Assembly (NCBI GenBank): GCA_903822005.1
Contig: CAIJNL010000009.1
Location: 1 to 64,000 of the forward strand
Reading direction: 5' to 3'
Origin: an uncultured Nitrospiraceae bacterium
Lineage (GTDB): Bacteria; Nitrospirota; Thermodesulfovibrionia; Thermodesulfovibrionales; Dissulfurispiraceae
DNA: 64,000 bases
Position numbers and translations under genes: made by a program
Shown here: one piece after another, positions 32,057 through 42,291 of the stretch
Layout of the letters: the number at the start of each line of letters is the position of its first letter
How positions within the stretch are numbered: the first letter of the stretch is position 1
The notes under the pieces: generated by a model
Seen by the model: the letters and a program-made list of their open reading frames with translations, nothing else
Databases searched by the model: none
What the model was told of the DNA's origin: nothing

Positions 32057-32650
32057 ATGAAGATTATATCGGCTAAATGTACCATGAGTGCAGTGGGACC
32101 CGCACAGTACCCGGACACCGGATATCCCGAAATTGTTTTTGCCGGGAGATCCAATGTCGGCAAATCATCCCTTATCAATTCATTATGCTCAAAGCATGGC
32201 CTGGCACGCATTAGTGGTCAACCCGGTAAAACACAGACCATTAATTTTTTCTCCATAAATGAGCAAATGTATCTGGTTGATCTGCCGGGGTATGGTTATG
32301 CGGAAAGATCAAAAGGGCAGCGCAGAGAGTGGGGTGAGTTCATCACTAACTATCTGAGGGACCGCGAAAGACTTGCGCTTATCGTCCATTTGATTGATCT
32401 GAGACATGAGCCTATGGACAATGACAAGGAAGCCTCGGAATGGCTGGCAGGGCTCGGCATACCATATGTAATTGTAGGGACAAAGGCAGACAAAATTGCC
32501 CGCGGCAAGCGTCAAGCCCATATTGCAGCTATCCGTAAAGGTCTGGGACTGACGGCCGATGTTCCGGCTCTCGTTTATTCGAGCGAAACCGGTGAGGGTA
32601 GGGACGATTTGTGGCGTCATGTCAGGGGCATGTTGGCCCTTAAAAAATAA
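32057..32650 (+). CDS. engB: Ribosome biogenesis GTPase YsxC/EngB
   Basis: FAGRSNVGKSSLINSLC, PGKTQTINFF, LVDLPGYGYAERSK, VGTKADK. Confidence 0.95.
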   Translation: MKIISAKCTMSAVGPAQYPDTGYPEIVFAGRSNVGKSSLINSLCSKHGLARISGQPGKTQTINFFSINEQMYLVDLPGYGYAERSKGQRREWGEFITNYLRDRERLALIVHLIDLRHEPMDNDKEASEWLAGLGIPYVIVGTKADKIARGKRQAHIAAIRKGLGLTADVPALVYSSETGEGRDDLWRHVRGMLALKK

Positions 32651-32706
32651 GCAGCGCAGGAAGTACTCATCGCCTCCTGCACTGTTTACTGGTTGCGAAA
32701 CACCCT

Positions 32707-34173
32707 CTATTTTGAGGAGAGAGTTATATAAATAGTCGATCCGTTTCTGAACAGGAGCAGCAGTATGTCGTCTGATGTTTTGATCCCGGAGACGACAGCT
32801 TCATACTCTTTAGTGTCTGTTATCTTTTTTCGGTTTACCTCGAGTATGATATCGCCCGCTGCAATAACACCCGCTGCAGGGCTGTTGTCCTCAACTTCAG
32901 TGACTACGACACCCGTCAAACGCTTTGGCAAGTCCATTTCCCCTTTTATTTCGGATGTCAGGTTTTGAATAATAACTCCATTGAGCAGATTGTCGAATTT
33001 GCCTTTGGCCTTTTGCAGCTTTGAGGGCAATTCGGCGATTAGGACTTCCATTTTCTGCTCTTTTCCGGAACGAAGGACAGTTAACGACACTTTTGTGCCT
33101 GGTGGAATTCCAGCAACCATGTTTCTAAGGGCGGCAGGATCATTGATATCTTTTCCATCAATGGCTGTAATCACATCTCCCCTCTGAATGCCGGCTTTTT
33201 CAGCCGGGCTTCCTTCCACCACATCCCCTACCAATGCGCCTCTGTCCTCTTTTATTCCGAACTGTTTCGCCAGTTCAGGTGTTACAGGCTGTATCGAAAC
33301 CCCGAGCCAGCCCCTCACAACCTTGCCTTTCCTGACCAGATTCTCCATTACGATCTTTGCCATGCTGCTCGGAATTGCGAAGCCAACCCCCTGGTAGCCG
33401 CCTGAAGTGCTGAATATGGCAGTGTTTATTCCAACAAGCTCTCCCCGCACATTGACGAGGGCTCCGCCCGAATTCCCCGGATTAATGGCCGCGTCTGTCT
33501 GAATGAAATCCTCATAGTCAGCTATTCCCACATTCGCCCGGCCAGTAGCGCTAACTATTCCGGAAGTAACGGTCTGGTTCAAACCAAAGGGATTGCCAAT
33601 TGCAATTACTGTTTCGCCGACTTTTAATTTGTCGGAATCACCAATCCTGATTGACGGAAGGTGGTCAGAATCAATTTTTATCACGGCCAGATCGGTCTTG
33701 GGATCAATACCGACGACCTTGCCCTTGAACTCGCGCTTATCGGATAACTTGACCTTGATTTCATCAGCATCCTTGATCACATGATAATTGGTCAGGATAT
33801 AACCGTCCTTATCCACTATTACCCCGGAACCGAGCCCGGACTGCTTAAACTTCCGTGATTTTCCGGGCTGGCCAAATTCGTCTCCAAAAAATCTTTTGAA
33901 TAAAGGGTCATCAAAAAAAGGAGATTGCATGCCTGGTAATTTTACTGTTTTGGCCGAAGATATATTTACTACGGCAGGTTTTACCGCGGCAACCACTTCT
34001 GCCATGGCCTGCCCCGTCTTCGTCAGGATCTCGATGGATTCGGCCGATATTTTGGCGTCTTCAGTGTAAGCCTTCGAATGCCAGCCGAAGTTTGAGGAGA
34101 TGACCAGCCCTATAATCAGTCCGGATGTCAGAAGAATTGCTCCATAGACTAAACTGCTTTTTTTCTTAATCAT
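32707..34173 (-). CDS. Do/HtrA-family periplasmic serine protease with two PDZ domains
   Basis: GSGVIVDKDGYILTNYHVI, DLAVIKID, AAINPGNSGGALVNVRGE. Confidence 0.95.
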   Translation of the reverse strand: MIKKKSSLVYGAILLTSGLIIGLVISSNFGWHSKAYTEDAKISAESIEILTKTGQAMAEVVAAVKPAVVNISSAKTVKLPGMQSPFFDDPLFKRFFGDEFGQPGKSRKFKQSGLGSGVIVDKDGYILTNYHVIKDADEIKVKLSDKREFKGKVVGIDPKTDLAVIKIDSDHLPSIRIGDSDKLKVGETVIAIGNPFGLNQTVTSGIVSATGRANVGIADYEDFIQTDAAINPGNSGGALVNVRGELVGINTAIFSTSGGYQGVGFAIPSSMAKIVMENLVRKGKVVRGWLGVSIQPVTPELAKQFGIKEDRGALVGDVVEGSPAEKAGIQRGDVITAIDGKDINDPAALRNMVAGIPPGTKVSLTVLRSGKEQKMEVLIAELPSKLQKAKGKFDNLLNGVIIQNLTSEIKGEMDLPKRLTGVVVTEVEDNSPAAGVIAAGDIILEVNRKKITDTKEYEAVVSGIKTSDDILLLLFRNGSTIYITLSSK

Positions 34174-34491
34174 CTCTGATCTGTTCCTCCATTCTTGATT
34201 CTAATTCAGTTATTAGATGTTCTTTGGCAAAACTCGCGTTTGTTTAAAAAAAAGACGCCGAGCCCACAAAACAAAACCGGAACATATTTCAGTACAGATT
34301 ACTTGTAAATAATCGGAGGCAATTTCAGATCGAAAGTGCCATAATTATTTTTTTATCATAATCGTGAATGCTTGTCAAGTCTTCTTTGAATGAGAATGCA
34401 ATACTTATAAATTAAGCGCATTTAGTGTTAAAGGGCTTGATTGCTCGAAAATCATGGCAAATGGTAGACTTAAAGACAAATCAAATCTGTC

Positions 34492-35283
34492 GTGGAGGGT
34501 ACTATGGAAGCAATATTCCAGGTGTTCACGCCTTTTGTCTTTGTCATTGTTCTTGTTGTTTACATCCTTTCCAGCGCTATCAGGATTCTCAAGGAATACG
34601 AAAGAGGCGTGATCTTCAGGCTCGGACGTATAATTCCAATCAAGGGTCCGGGCCTTGTCCTTATATGGCCGATCATCGACAAGCTGGTCAGGGTCAGCCT
34701 CAGGACTATCACCATGGATGTGCCCCCTCAGGATATCATCACCCGCGATAATATTACTGTCAAGGTCAATGCTGTAATTTATTTCAGGCCGATAGATCCG
34801 ATTAAGGCAATAACGGAAGTCGAGGATTTCTACTATGCGACCTCGCAGATTGCTCAGACCACTCTCCGCAGCATTCTTGGTCAGAGTACGCTCGATGATC
34901 TTCTTATCAACAGGGAACAGCTTAATGCGGAGCTGCAGAAGGTAATAGATACCCAGACCGAACCCTGGGGTGTAAAGGTTTCGACGGTTGAAGTTAAGAA
35001 TGTGGACCTTCCGCAGGAGATGCTCAGGGCGATTGCGAAGCAGGCAGAGGCAGAGAGAGAAAGACGCGCAAAGGTCATTCATGCTGAAGGTGAATATCAG
35101 GCGTCACAGAAACTTGCTGATGCGGCCAAGATCATTTCATCCCAGCCCGCAACTCTCCAGCTAAGATTTCTCCAGACGTTGACCGAAATCGCAACAGAGA
35201 AGAATTCGACTATTATTTTCCCGGTGCCGATAGATTTGATCTCTACCTTCATGAAAACGTTTGGAAAGGATACAGGGAAATAA
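34492..35283 (+). CDS. Slipin/stomatin-like SPFH-domain protein
   Basis: [62 protein letters not shown]. Confidence 0.95.
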   Translation: MEGTMEAIFQVFTPFVFVIVLVVYILSSAIRILKEYERGVIFRLGRIIPIKGPGLVLIWPIIDKLVRVSLRTITMDVPPQDIITRDNITVKVNAVIYFRPIDPIKAITEVEDFYYATSQIAQTTLRSILGQSTLDDLLINREQLNAELQKVIDTQTEPWGVKVSTVEVKNVDLPQEMLRAIAKQAEAERERRAKVIHAEGEYQASQKLADAAKIISSQPATLQLRFLQTLTEIATEKNSTIIFPVPIDLISTFMKTFGKDTGK

Positions 35284-35286
35284 ACA

Positions 35287-36066
35287 GTGCATATTGAAGG
35301 GGGCGGCGAAGACAACGGGAAACATAAAAAGAGGATACATGTATGGATAAGGCTGCTGTCGCTTTTCCTGCTGATTGGAGGTCTTTGCTGGATTCTTTAT
35401 GAGACGGGGCTTATCACTTTTTTTCTCGATGAGCAGAAGATGCTTGATTTCATTGAATCCCTTGGGCCGTGGGGACTTTTGGGATTCATCTCGCTGCAGG
35501 TCCTTCAGGTGGTACTGGCCCCCATTCCGGGAGAGGTGACCGGGTTTATTGGAGGCTACCTTTACGGGCCGGTTATGGGTGTCGTCTGGTCTACAATAGG
35601 GTTGACAATCGGTTCCTGGATAGCCTTTGCGCTTTCGAGATATTTTGGACGTCCTTTTGTCGAAAGGTTTGTAGATAAAGATACAATCGGCAGATTCGAC
35701 TATCTGCTTCATCATAAAGGAGTATTCTTAATATTCCTGCTGTTCCTGATTCCCGGCACGCCAAAAGATTTTCTCTGCTATATACTCGGACTCGGTCATC
35801 TCACGACCATGCAGTTTCTGGTGATAGGGGGGGTCGGACGCCTGTTCGGTACCATACTTCTTTCTGTCGGAGGAGATTTGATCAGGAACAGTGAGTATGG
35901 CGAGTTTTTTATAATGGTAGGCGCTACTGTCGCGGTTGTGCTGCTCGCAATTATATTCAAGAAGCAGCTCGAGAGACTCTTCAGAAAGATGCATGCATCC
36001 AATTATAAGAAGACAAAAGCTGAAAATCATCGAAACAAAAAGGGGCATAACTCGGATGTCCGGTAA
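35287..36066 (+). CDS. TVP38/TMEM64-family (DedA/SNARE-associated) membrane protein
   Basis: GTG start; LQVVLAPIPGEVTGFIGGYLYGPVMGVVWSTIGLTIGSWIAF, FLIPGTPKDFLCYILGL. Confidence 0.9.
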   Translation: MHIEGGGEDNGKHKKRIHVWIRLLSLFLLIGGLCWILYETGLITFFLDEQKMLDFIESLGPWGLLGFISLQVLQVVLAPIPGEVTGFIGGYLYGPVMGVVWSTIGLTIGSWIAFALSRYFGRPFVERFVDKDTIGRFDYLLHHKGVFLIFLLFLIPGTPKDFLCYILGLGHLTTMQFLVIGGVGRLFGTILLSVGGDLIRNSEYGEFFIMVGATVAVVLLAIIFKKQLERLFRKMHASNYKKTKAENHRNKKGHNSDVR

Positions 36067-36094
36067 AACAGGGACTAAAAAGGCAAGGGTGTAT

Positions 36095-37075
36095 TTACCA
36101 CCTGATAAGTGATGAACCCCATGTAAGTCCGGCGCCGAAGGCCTCGAGCAGAATGTAGTCACCTTTCCTTATCCTGCCGCTTGTCAGGGCCTCGTCCAGT
36201 GCTATGGGGATAGACGCAGATGACGTATTGCCGTATTTCTCGATATTTACCATGACCTTTTCCATGGGCAGCCCGAGCCTTTTTGCGGTCGCCTGAATGA
36301 TCCTTATGTTGGCCTGGTGCGGTATCAGCAGCGATAACTGTGAAGCTTTAATATTGTTTTTTTCGAGCGTCTCAAGCGCGATGCTCTCGAGAGTTTTAAC
36401 AGCGACCTTATAGGTCTCGTTGCCTTTCATTCTGACAAACTGCAGCTTCTTGTCAAGACATTCCTTGGAGAAGGGCGTTCTCGACCCCCCGCCAGGTACC
36501 TGGATATAATCCCACATGCTGCCGTCGGACCTTATATCCGTAGACATTATCCCGCTCTCGTCTTTTGAAGGTTCGAGGATGACGGCACCCGCGCCATCGC
36601 CGAATATTATGCAGGTGGACCTGTCATCCCAGTCAGTTACCCTGGAAAGCATGTCAACGCCAATCAACAGAATTCTTTTTCTGGCACCGACTTTTATCAG
36701 ATTGTCCGCCAGATAGAGTCCATATATAAAACCGGAGCAGGCCGCGGACACGTCAAACGAGGCCGCGTTAACAGCGTCCAGCCGGTTTTGCAGAAGGCAG
36801 GCAGTGGATGGAAAAGGGAGATCACCAGAAACGGTAGCGCATATGATCATATCAAGGTCTTTTGCCTTAAGGCCGGCTTTTTTCAGGGCGATTTTTGAGG
36901 CTTCATAGGCGAGATCGGATGCAGCTTCATCCTTTGTTCCGATCCGTCTTTCATGGATACCTGTCCTCTCGACGATCCATTCTGCGGAGGTGTCAACGAT
37001 CTTTTCGAGATCGAAATTGGTCAGTCTGTTTTCCGGCAAATATGACCCTGTGGATACAATCCTGGTTTTTATCAT
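36095..37075 (-). CDS. fabH: 3-oxoacyl-ACP synthase III
   Basis: AASFDVSAACSGFIYGL, LIPHQANIRIIQATAKRLGLP, GNTSSASIPIALDEA. Confidence 0.97.
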   Translation of the reverse strand: MIKTRIVSTGSYLPENRLTNFDLEKIVDTSAEWIVERTGIHERRIGTKDEAASDLAYEASKIALKKAGLKAKDLDMIICATVSGDLPFPSTACLLQNRLDAVNAASFDVSAACSGFIYGLYLADNLIKVGARKRILLIGVDMLSRVTDWDDRSTCIIFGDGAGAVILEPSKDESGIMSTDIRSDGSMWDYIQVPGGGSRTPFSKECLDKKLQFVRMKGNETYKVAVKTLESIALETLEKNNIKASQLSLLIPHQANIRIIQATAKRLGLPMEKVMVNIEKYGNTSSASIPIALDEALTSGRIRKGDYILLEAFGAGLTWGSSLIRW

Positions 37076-38082
37076 ATACCTTGTCCTTTTTGGTGTATTT
37101 CTTTGATCGTGGCTGCGATATTTTCATGCACATGCTGCCTCGACATTTCTGCGGCAACCCGTATGGCATGCTTTATGGCCTTTGCGGAAGATCTTCCGTG
37201 GCTTATGATACAGGTGCCTTTGATACCGAGAAGCGGGGCACCCCCGTATTCATCATAGTCGGTCCTTTTCTTGAAATTTCTCAAGGCCGGTTTTATCATC
37301 AGATAGCCCAGCTTGCCGGTCTTAATATTGGCGATCTCGAACTTAAGCATTTTCATAATAGTGTCCGCAAGGCCCTCACTGGTTTTCAGCACGATATTGC
37401 CTATGAAGCCGTCGCATACAATAACGTCGGCCTTGCCAGAAAAGACATCTTTACCCTCGATATTTCCGATAAAATTGATTTTGGTGGCCTTCAATAGTTT
37501 GAAGGCCTCTTTTGTGAGTTCATTGCCTTTGGTGTCTTCTTCGCCTATGCTCAGCAGGGCGATTCGTGGAGAAGGACTATTTGACATTGCCCTGTAATAG
37601 GCATCGCCCATATGCGCGAATTCGAGCAGATTTTGAGGCTTGCAATCCACATTTGCTCCTGCGTCAATGAGGACGAAATGACCTGAGAGTGAAGGCATCA
37701 GGGTCGCAATAGCAGGGCGGTCAATTCCTTCAGTCTTTCCTAGGAGTATAAGTGACATTGCCATGGCTACGCCGGAATTGCCGGCACTTACGGCAGCATC
37801 AGCCTGCCCATTTTTTACAAGATCAATAGCGCGGCGTATGGAAGAATCTTTTTTCTTTCTTAAAACAGTAGTAGGCGCTTCGTCCATCTCCGCCACCTGG
37901 GTGGAATGGACAATTGAAATCCTTTCCGCAGGATAGCGCCTGTCCTGAAGACGCGCATTAATTTTGTCCGTATCGCCTATAAGGATGACATGGACGTCGT
38001 ATTCACTAACTGCTTCGATGGCCCCCGCAACTGTTACCTCAGGCGCGAAATCGCCACCCATGGCATCAAGGGCGATAATCAT
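37072..38082 (-). CDS. plsX: Phosphate acyltransferase PlsX
   Basis: IALDAMGGDFAPEVTVAGA, SAGNSGVAMAMS, YDEYGGAPLLGIKGTCIISHGRSSAKAI. Confidence 0.97.
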   Translation of the reverse strand: MIIALDAMGGDFAPEVTVAGAIEAVSEYDVHVILIGDTDKINARLQDRRYPAERISIVHSTQVAEMDEAPTTVLRKKKDSSIRRAIDLVKNGQADAAVSAGNSGVAMAMSLILLGKTEGIDRPAIATLMPSLSGHFVLIDAGANVDCKPQNLLEFAHMGDAYYRAMSNSPSPRIALLSIGEEDTKGNELTKEAFKLLKATKINFIGNIEGKDVFSGKADVIVCDGFIGNIVLKTSEGLADTIMKMLKFEIANIKTGKLGYLMIKPALRNFKKRTDYDEYGGAPLLGIKGTCIISHGRSSAKAIKHAIRVAAEMSRQHVHENIAATIKEIHQKGQGI

Positions 38083-38084
38083 GG

Positions 38085-38267
38085 TTATTTCGAGACTACC
38101 TCAAGAATTTTCTTCCCGTTGTATGTGCCGCATGAGATACATGCCCTGTGAGGTACTTTCATCTCTTTGCAGTCCGGGCAAGCTACCAGTGTAGGCTGTT
38201 CACCTTTCCAGTTGGCCCTTCTTTTGTCTCTTCTTGATCTCGAATGTCGATGGGTTGGATTTGCCAT
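38085..38267 (-). CDS. rpmF: 50S ribosomal protein L32 (zinc-ribbon form)
   Basis: 60 aa; MANPTHRHSRSRRDKRRANW, CPDC..HRACISCGTYNGKKIL. Confidence 0.97.
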   Translation of the reverse strand: MANPTHRHSRSRRDKRRANWKGEQPTLVACPDCKEMKVPHRACISCGTYNGKKILEVVSK

Positions 38268-38271
38268 GGTA

Positions 38272-38781
38272 TTACTCCTTTTCTGTCTTTAGTTTTTTCA
38301 GTATTTCAAAACGTGTATCAGGCTCGCTTGTCCCACAGCCGCAGGCCGAAATATTCATGTCGGCCCCGCAAACGGGACAGAAGCCCTTGCATTCAGAAGA
38401 ACAGAGCGGTTTCATCGGAAGGTTCAGTATTAGCTGGTCCTTCAGCAAATCGTCTGTCTCCAGTATATCGCCTGTATAAAATACAGTGTCGAGTTCATCA
38501 CTCTTCAGTTCGTGCTGCTCATGTTTACCGATTTCATCGGCCGGATGATAAACGACGTTAACCTGCGAGGCTATCTTCAATTCAAAATTCGTCAGACAGC
38601 GCGCGCATTCCAGCTCCACTTTACCGCTCAGAACTCCCCGCACAATCAGTTCCGGTTCGACCTTGTCTATGCGCAGGGACGCCTTCACCGGGGCCAGCAC
38701 CCTGACTGCGTCAGACTGTATATCTCCAGTCAATTCAAGCTCAATTCCCTCATCGGGTATTTCGGGTATAATTATCTTCAT
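38272..38781 (-). CDS. YceD/DUF177 family protein
   Basis: LECARCLTNFELKI, CSSECKGFCPVCGADMN; position upstream of rpmF-plsX-fabH. Confidence 0.9.
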   Translation of the reverse strand: MKIIIPEIPDEGIELELTGDIQSDAVRVLAPVKASLRIDKVEPELIVRGVLSGKVELECARCLTNFELKIASQVNVVYHPADEIGKHEQHELKSDELDTVFYTGDILETDDLLKDQLILNLPMKPLCSSECKGFCPVCGADMNISACGCGTSEPDTRFEILKKLKTEKE

Positions 38782-38952
38782 GCCGCAAAACGTAAGTCAC
38801 AATTATAGATGTTAAATCAATGTATTGTCAACGCTGCATTCGCCTTGCACCTTCATGGACGTGCAGGGCCGGTGAGTAAGTTGACCGAAGCCTCCACTTT
38901 AACACTATCAACAGCACGAACAAACATCAGGCATAGTCCGGTGTTTAGGGGA

Positions 38953-38989
38953 TGAGGGACCGGTTAACAATAAATTAACCAGTCCCTCA
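38953..38989. terminator. Strong hairpin downstream of the porin gene
   Basis: tgagggac-c-ggttaa / ttaacc-a-gtccctca stem (14 pairs, one mismatch) with a 7-nt loop; no long U-tract, so terminator function is inferred. Confidence 0.5.
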
Positions 38990-39010
38990 CAATAAACCTT
39001 AAAACCCGAG

Positions 39011-40477
39011 TTAGATCTTAAACTGAAGCTGCCACCTGAAAAACAGGGCATCTTTTGTATTTGGAGTATAAAACTTTCCGGGAATGAAGTATTCGAATTG
39101 CAGCATACCGTCAATATTTTTTGTAAATTGATGAGATAACATTGCGGTTGGCAGATGTCCCCTGTCTCTGCTCCTGTTCGAATATTCCGTCGACGACAGA
39201 CCAGTAGTGGTCTCTGCCGATCTAAGGTATTGATAAGTCATGGTTATCGCCGTTGTGTCAGTAATATTGGCCTTTCCCTTGATCATATAGATAACAAGAT
39301 TGGTCCAGTAGCCTGGTATTGGGCCGCTGTATTTTCCGGCTGTTTCGTTTATAAGCGAATAAATATAGAGTTCGTTCCAGTAAGGGTTTCTTGAGAAGAG
39401 AGGGTCCCAGGCCTTGCGTTTACTGGAAGGATCATTGGGATTATCGCCCGACAGATATACGGCGCCGAGGTCGAATTCGACCTTGCCGGGCAGTTCGTCG
39501 AATTTGCGGCCCGCAAAAAAGTACCCTCCCATACCTGTCCGGTCGATACCATGCGGATAGGTTGAGTTATGGTCATATTTTCCGAACTGGTACGCAAATT
39601 CAGCCTTTGCCCTCCAGCCATCAGAGCTGAATGTTGCCCTCGCGCCGGCTGTATGCAGGTTCAGTCTGGGGTTGCCGCTGAAACCGTCTTCAGTCTTGTA
39701 AATGTAATAAGGATCAAATGTAGCGATCTTGCCGAACCTGTTTCTCATGTAGGCAACATAGGCCTGTTCGTGCGAAGTGCTCAAAAGCTTCTCATTGTCG
39801 TAGTATAGAGCATTTCCGGTTATTGCCGGGTGGGCCGACGGAAGCAGGGAGTCAACGCTGGCATCTGTAATGTACACGAAATCAATGCTGTTATCTTTTG
39901 TTATGTTCAGTCGCGCCTTGGCAGCATTGAAATAAAAAGTTCTGGATCCGTCTCCTGGGGTTCCGTCCATCAAGAGGAACCCTTCTCCATAGATGTCCTC
40001 GGGAGCCAGGAAATCCTGTCTGCCGATACGAAAGTCGACGAGGCCGTCAATAAGTTTTTTGCCGGATATATAGACATTGTCTATTACAACCTCATCCTGA
40101 TCCCAAGTTTGATTGCGTTTAATTCTGTTTGGTCCATCAAATACAGGATGGTATGGGCCCATATAATATTTAGGCTCGGTCGTGCCTCTGACATAAAAAT
40201 CGAAATTACTTCCGACCTCGGCCTTGCCCCAAACAGAGGCCCTGATACGGAAAAAATCCCTGTCTTTCTGCGTGGAATTATTTGTCCCCAGTGAAACAAC
40301 ATTAGTCCAGATTTCCTGGCGAAGCCTTAACGATGCACCGACAGAGAATTTCAGGTCTGTGCTTCCGACTTTTACTGTCTGGGACAGGTCGGGCTGATCT
40401 GCAGCAAATGCCGGCCAGGCGAATATTACGATGATCAACGTCAGCAAAATAGCTCTCAAAAAATATTTCCCAGTCAT
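39011..40477 (-). CDS. Outer-membrane beta-barrel protein, alginate-export/porin-like
   Basis: Start MTGKYFLRAILLTLIIVIFAWPAFAAD (signal peptide) with GAGAGGAATT upstream; LRLRQEIW, RIRASVWGKAEV, DFRIGRQDF, C-terminal FFRWQLQFKI. Confidence 0.7.
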   Translation of the reverse strand: MTGKYFLRAILLTLIIVIFAWPAFAADQPDLSQTVKVGSTDLKFSVGASLRLRQEIWTNVVSLGTNNSTQKDRDFFRIRASVWGKAEVGSNFDFYVRGTTEPKYYMGPYHPVFDGPNRIKRNQTWDQDEVVIDNVYISGKKLIDGLVDFRIGRQDFLAPEDIYGEGFLLMDGTPGDGSRTFYFNAAKARLNITKDNSIDFVYITDASVDSLLPSAHPAITGNALYYDNEKLLSTSHEQAYVAYMRNRFGKIATFDPYYIYKTEDGFSGNPRLNLHTAGARATFSSDGWRAKAEFAYQFGKYDHNSTYPHGIDRTGMGGYFFAGRKFDELPGKVEFDLGAVYLSGDNPNDPSSKRKAWDPLFSRNPYWNELYIYSLINETAGKYSGPIPGYWTNLVIYMIKGKANITDTTAITMTYQYLRSAETTTGLSSTEYSNRSRDRGHLPTAMLSHQFTKNIDGMLQFEYFIPGKFYTPNTKDALFFRWQLQFKI

Positions 40478-40496
40478 TTCAATTCCTCTCCGCAAT

Positions 40497-42041
40497 TTAT
40501 TTAAGGTCAGCCCTTTGTGTATGACAGTCGGCATCGCCAAAGGCAGCATCGACTGTTTCTTTGGGCAAAGGCTGGGTCAAGAGACTAACAACAGGCACTA
40601 CAAGAAGCGGAAGAAACATGGTAATGGCGCCCGCAAGAGGGATACCGTCTTTGCCCCAAAGAACGAAAAGTGCAAATGCGGTAACAAGGCCTGTAATAAT
40701 GCCGGCATAAGCACCGGCCCTGGTTGTCCGTTTCCAGAAGAGACCGTATATATATGGGGCAAGGAATACGCCGGCAAGCGCGCCCCAGGACATAACCATC
40801 AAATTTACTATAACATCCACCTTGTTCATGGCCAGTATCAGAGACAGTGTCACGAACACACCGCACAGAAGCCGCATAAGCAGCATGGTCTGTTTCTGGT
40901 TTACGTGACGGTTTACGAAGGCCCCATAAAGATCTATGGCTATCGCTGAACTCGAGACCAGGACCAGGGATGACAGGCTGGACATTGAGGCCGAGAAGAC
41001 CAGCAGCAGAATAAGAAATACGAAGGCCTGCGGAAATTGGGTAGTTATAAAGACCGGCATCAACTGGTCCAGGTTTGGTTTGCCGTCCACCATGATGGCC
41101 TGGGGAAAGCCATCTGCATAATAAAGATGGGTAAGTGCTCCGCTGTAATAAGCTCCAAATGTCATGAAGAACGCAAAGATTCCTGCTATTGTCATGGCAC
41201 GCGTAACATCGGCCCTGCTGCGTATCGAATAAAATTTTTGAACCATCTGGGGAAGGGCCATCGGCCCGAAGCTGGTTATAAGGATGAGTGAAATGAGAAT
41301 GACCGATCCCGGGACTGTTATCTGCCAGCCAGCAGGTCCGAGCGCCACTGCTTTTGTCAGGCCCGGCGCCATGATCTTTGCATCGCCTAGCAGCGCGGTT
41401 GCCGTCTCAACAAAGCCGCCTTTCCATTGGGCAAGCAATACTACCATGCCCAACACGCCCGCAAACTCGATTATGCCGCGAATGAAATCACTTATTGCCA
41501 CGGCCAGGTATCCTCCCATGATAAGATAGACACCTGTCAGCAAGGCCAGGAATATAAGGGCTTCATTGTACTGCAGTCCGAGGGTCATCTCGAACAGGTA
41601 GCTTAATCCCATATAGACTGAAGCTGAGTAGGGCACGAGGAATATGAATATGGCGAGAGCTGCAATTACTTGTATCGGGGTGCTGTCGTAGCGGGCCCTA
41701 AGAAATTCGGGCATGGTGAGAGCTTTTAGTCTCACCGTCATCTCGTGCGTCCTTCCGGCCAATAACTTCCATGCGAGGAAGGTGCCGATAAGGGTGTTGC
41801 CTATCACGATCCACATGGTATGGATTCCGAATCCCCAGCCAAGTTTTCCGGCATAGCCGATAAAGAGAACCGCTGAGAAATATGTCGTGCCGTATGCGAA
41901 GGCGCTCATCCATGGTCCAAGTGTTCTTCCGCCGAGGAAGAAGTCGCCGACAGTCTTGGTCTTGCGCATCGACCAGTATCCTATCCAAAGCATAACAAGT
42001 ACATAGATAACTACAATCAGGATATGCAGTATCTGATTCAT
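40497..42041 (-). CDS. Sodium:solute symporter family transporter
   Basis: 514 aa, about 13 hydrophobic segments; GDFFLGGRTLGPWMSAFAYGTTYFSAVLFIGYAGKLGWGFG, SSLVLVSSSAIAIDLY. Confidence 0.9.
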   Translation of the reverse strand: MNQILHILIVVIYVLVMLWIGYWSMRKTKTVGDFFLGGRTLGPWMSAFAYGTTYFSAVLFIGYAGKLGWGFGIHTMWIVIGNTLIGTFLAWKLLAGRTHEMTVRLKALTMPEFLRARYDSTPIQVIAALAIFIFLVPYSASVYMGLSYLFEMTLGLQYNEALIFLALLTGVYLIMGGYLAVAISDFIRGIIEFAGVLGMVVLLAQWKGGFVETATALLGDAKIMAPGLTKAVALGPAGWQITVPGSVILISLILITSFGPMALPQMVQKFYSIRSRADVTRAMTIAGIFAFFMTFGAYYSGALTHLYYADGFPQAIMVDGKPNLDQLMPVFITTQFPQAFVFLILLLVFSASMSSLSSLVLVSSSAIAIDLYGAFVNRHVNQKQTMLLMRLLCGVFVTLSLILAMNKVDVIVNLMVMSWGALAGVFLAPYIYGLFWKRTTRAGAYAGIITGLVTAFALFVLWGKDGIPLAGAITMFLPLLVVPVVSLLTQPLPKETVDAAFGDADCHTQRADLK

Positions 42042-42237
42042 GGGCTTCCATTTGCCCGCCGAGACTGCCGGAATACAGTTTCGGCCTAGGGGCTGTCCTT
42101 TTCATTGATTTTTCCCATAAGAAAATTGCTTTTACCTTACCATACTTGTGTTATATCGTCAACATGCAAACAGAGAAAATCGCACATGGCCCAAGAGGCC
42201 GCATTGTTGTTATGAGTGCTCAGTGTATGATAAAATC

Positions 42238-42260
42238 CCTGACGCATTATTTGCGTCAGG
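42238..42260. promoter_or_regulatory. Perfect hairpin/operator-like inverted repeat upstream of iorB
   Basis: cctgacgca-ttatt-tgcgtcagg (9-bp arms, 5-nt loop), just downstream of a -10-like tgataaaat and 31 nt before the iorB start. Confidence 0.6.
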
Positions 42261-42291
42261 CTTAAATATTTTCAGGATAGGCAGACTGCAT

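Noticed and set aside
34405-35082. 225-aa ORF on the minus strand
   Set aside because: Antisense to the well-supported slipin gene; no family motifs.
40431-40949. 172-aa ORF on the plus strand
   Set aside because: Overlaps the porin signal-peptide region and the symporter C-terminus in antisense; Lys/His/Cys-rich shadow composition.
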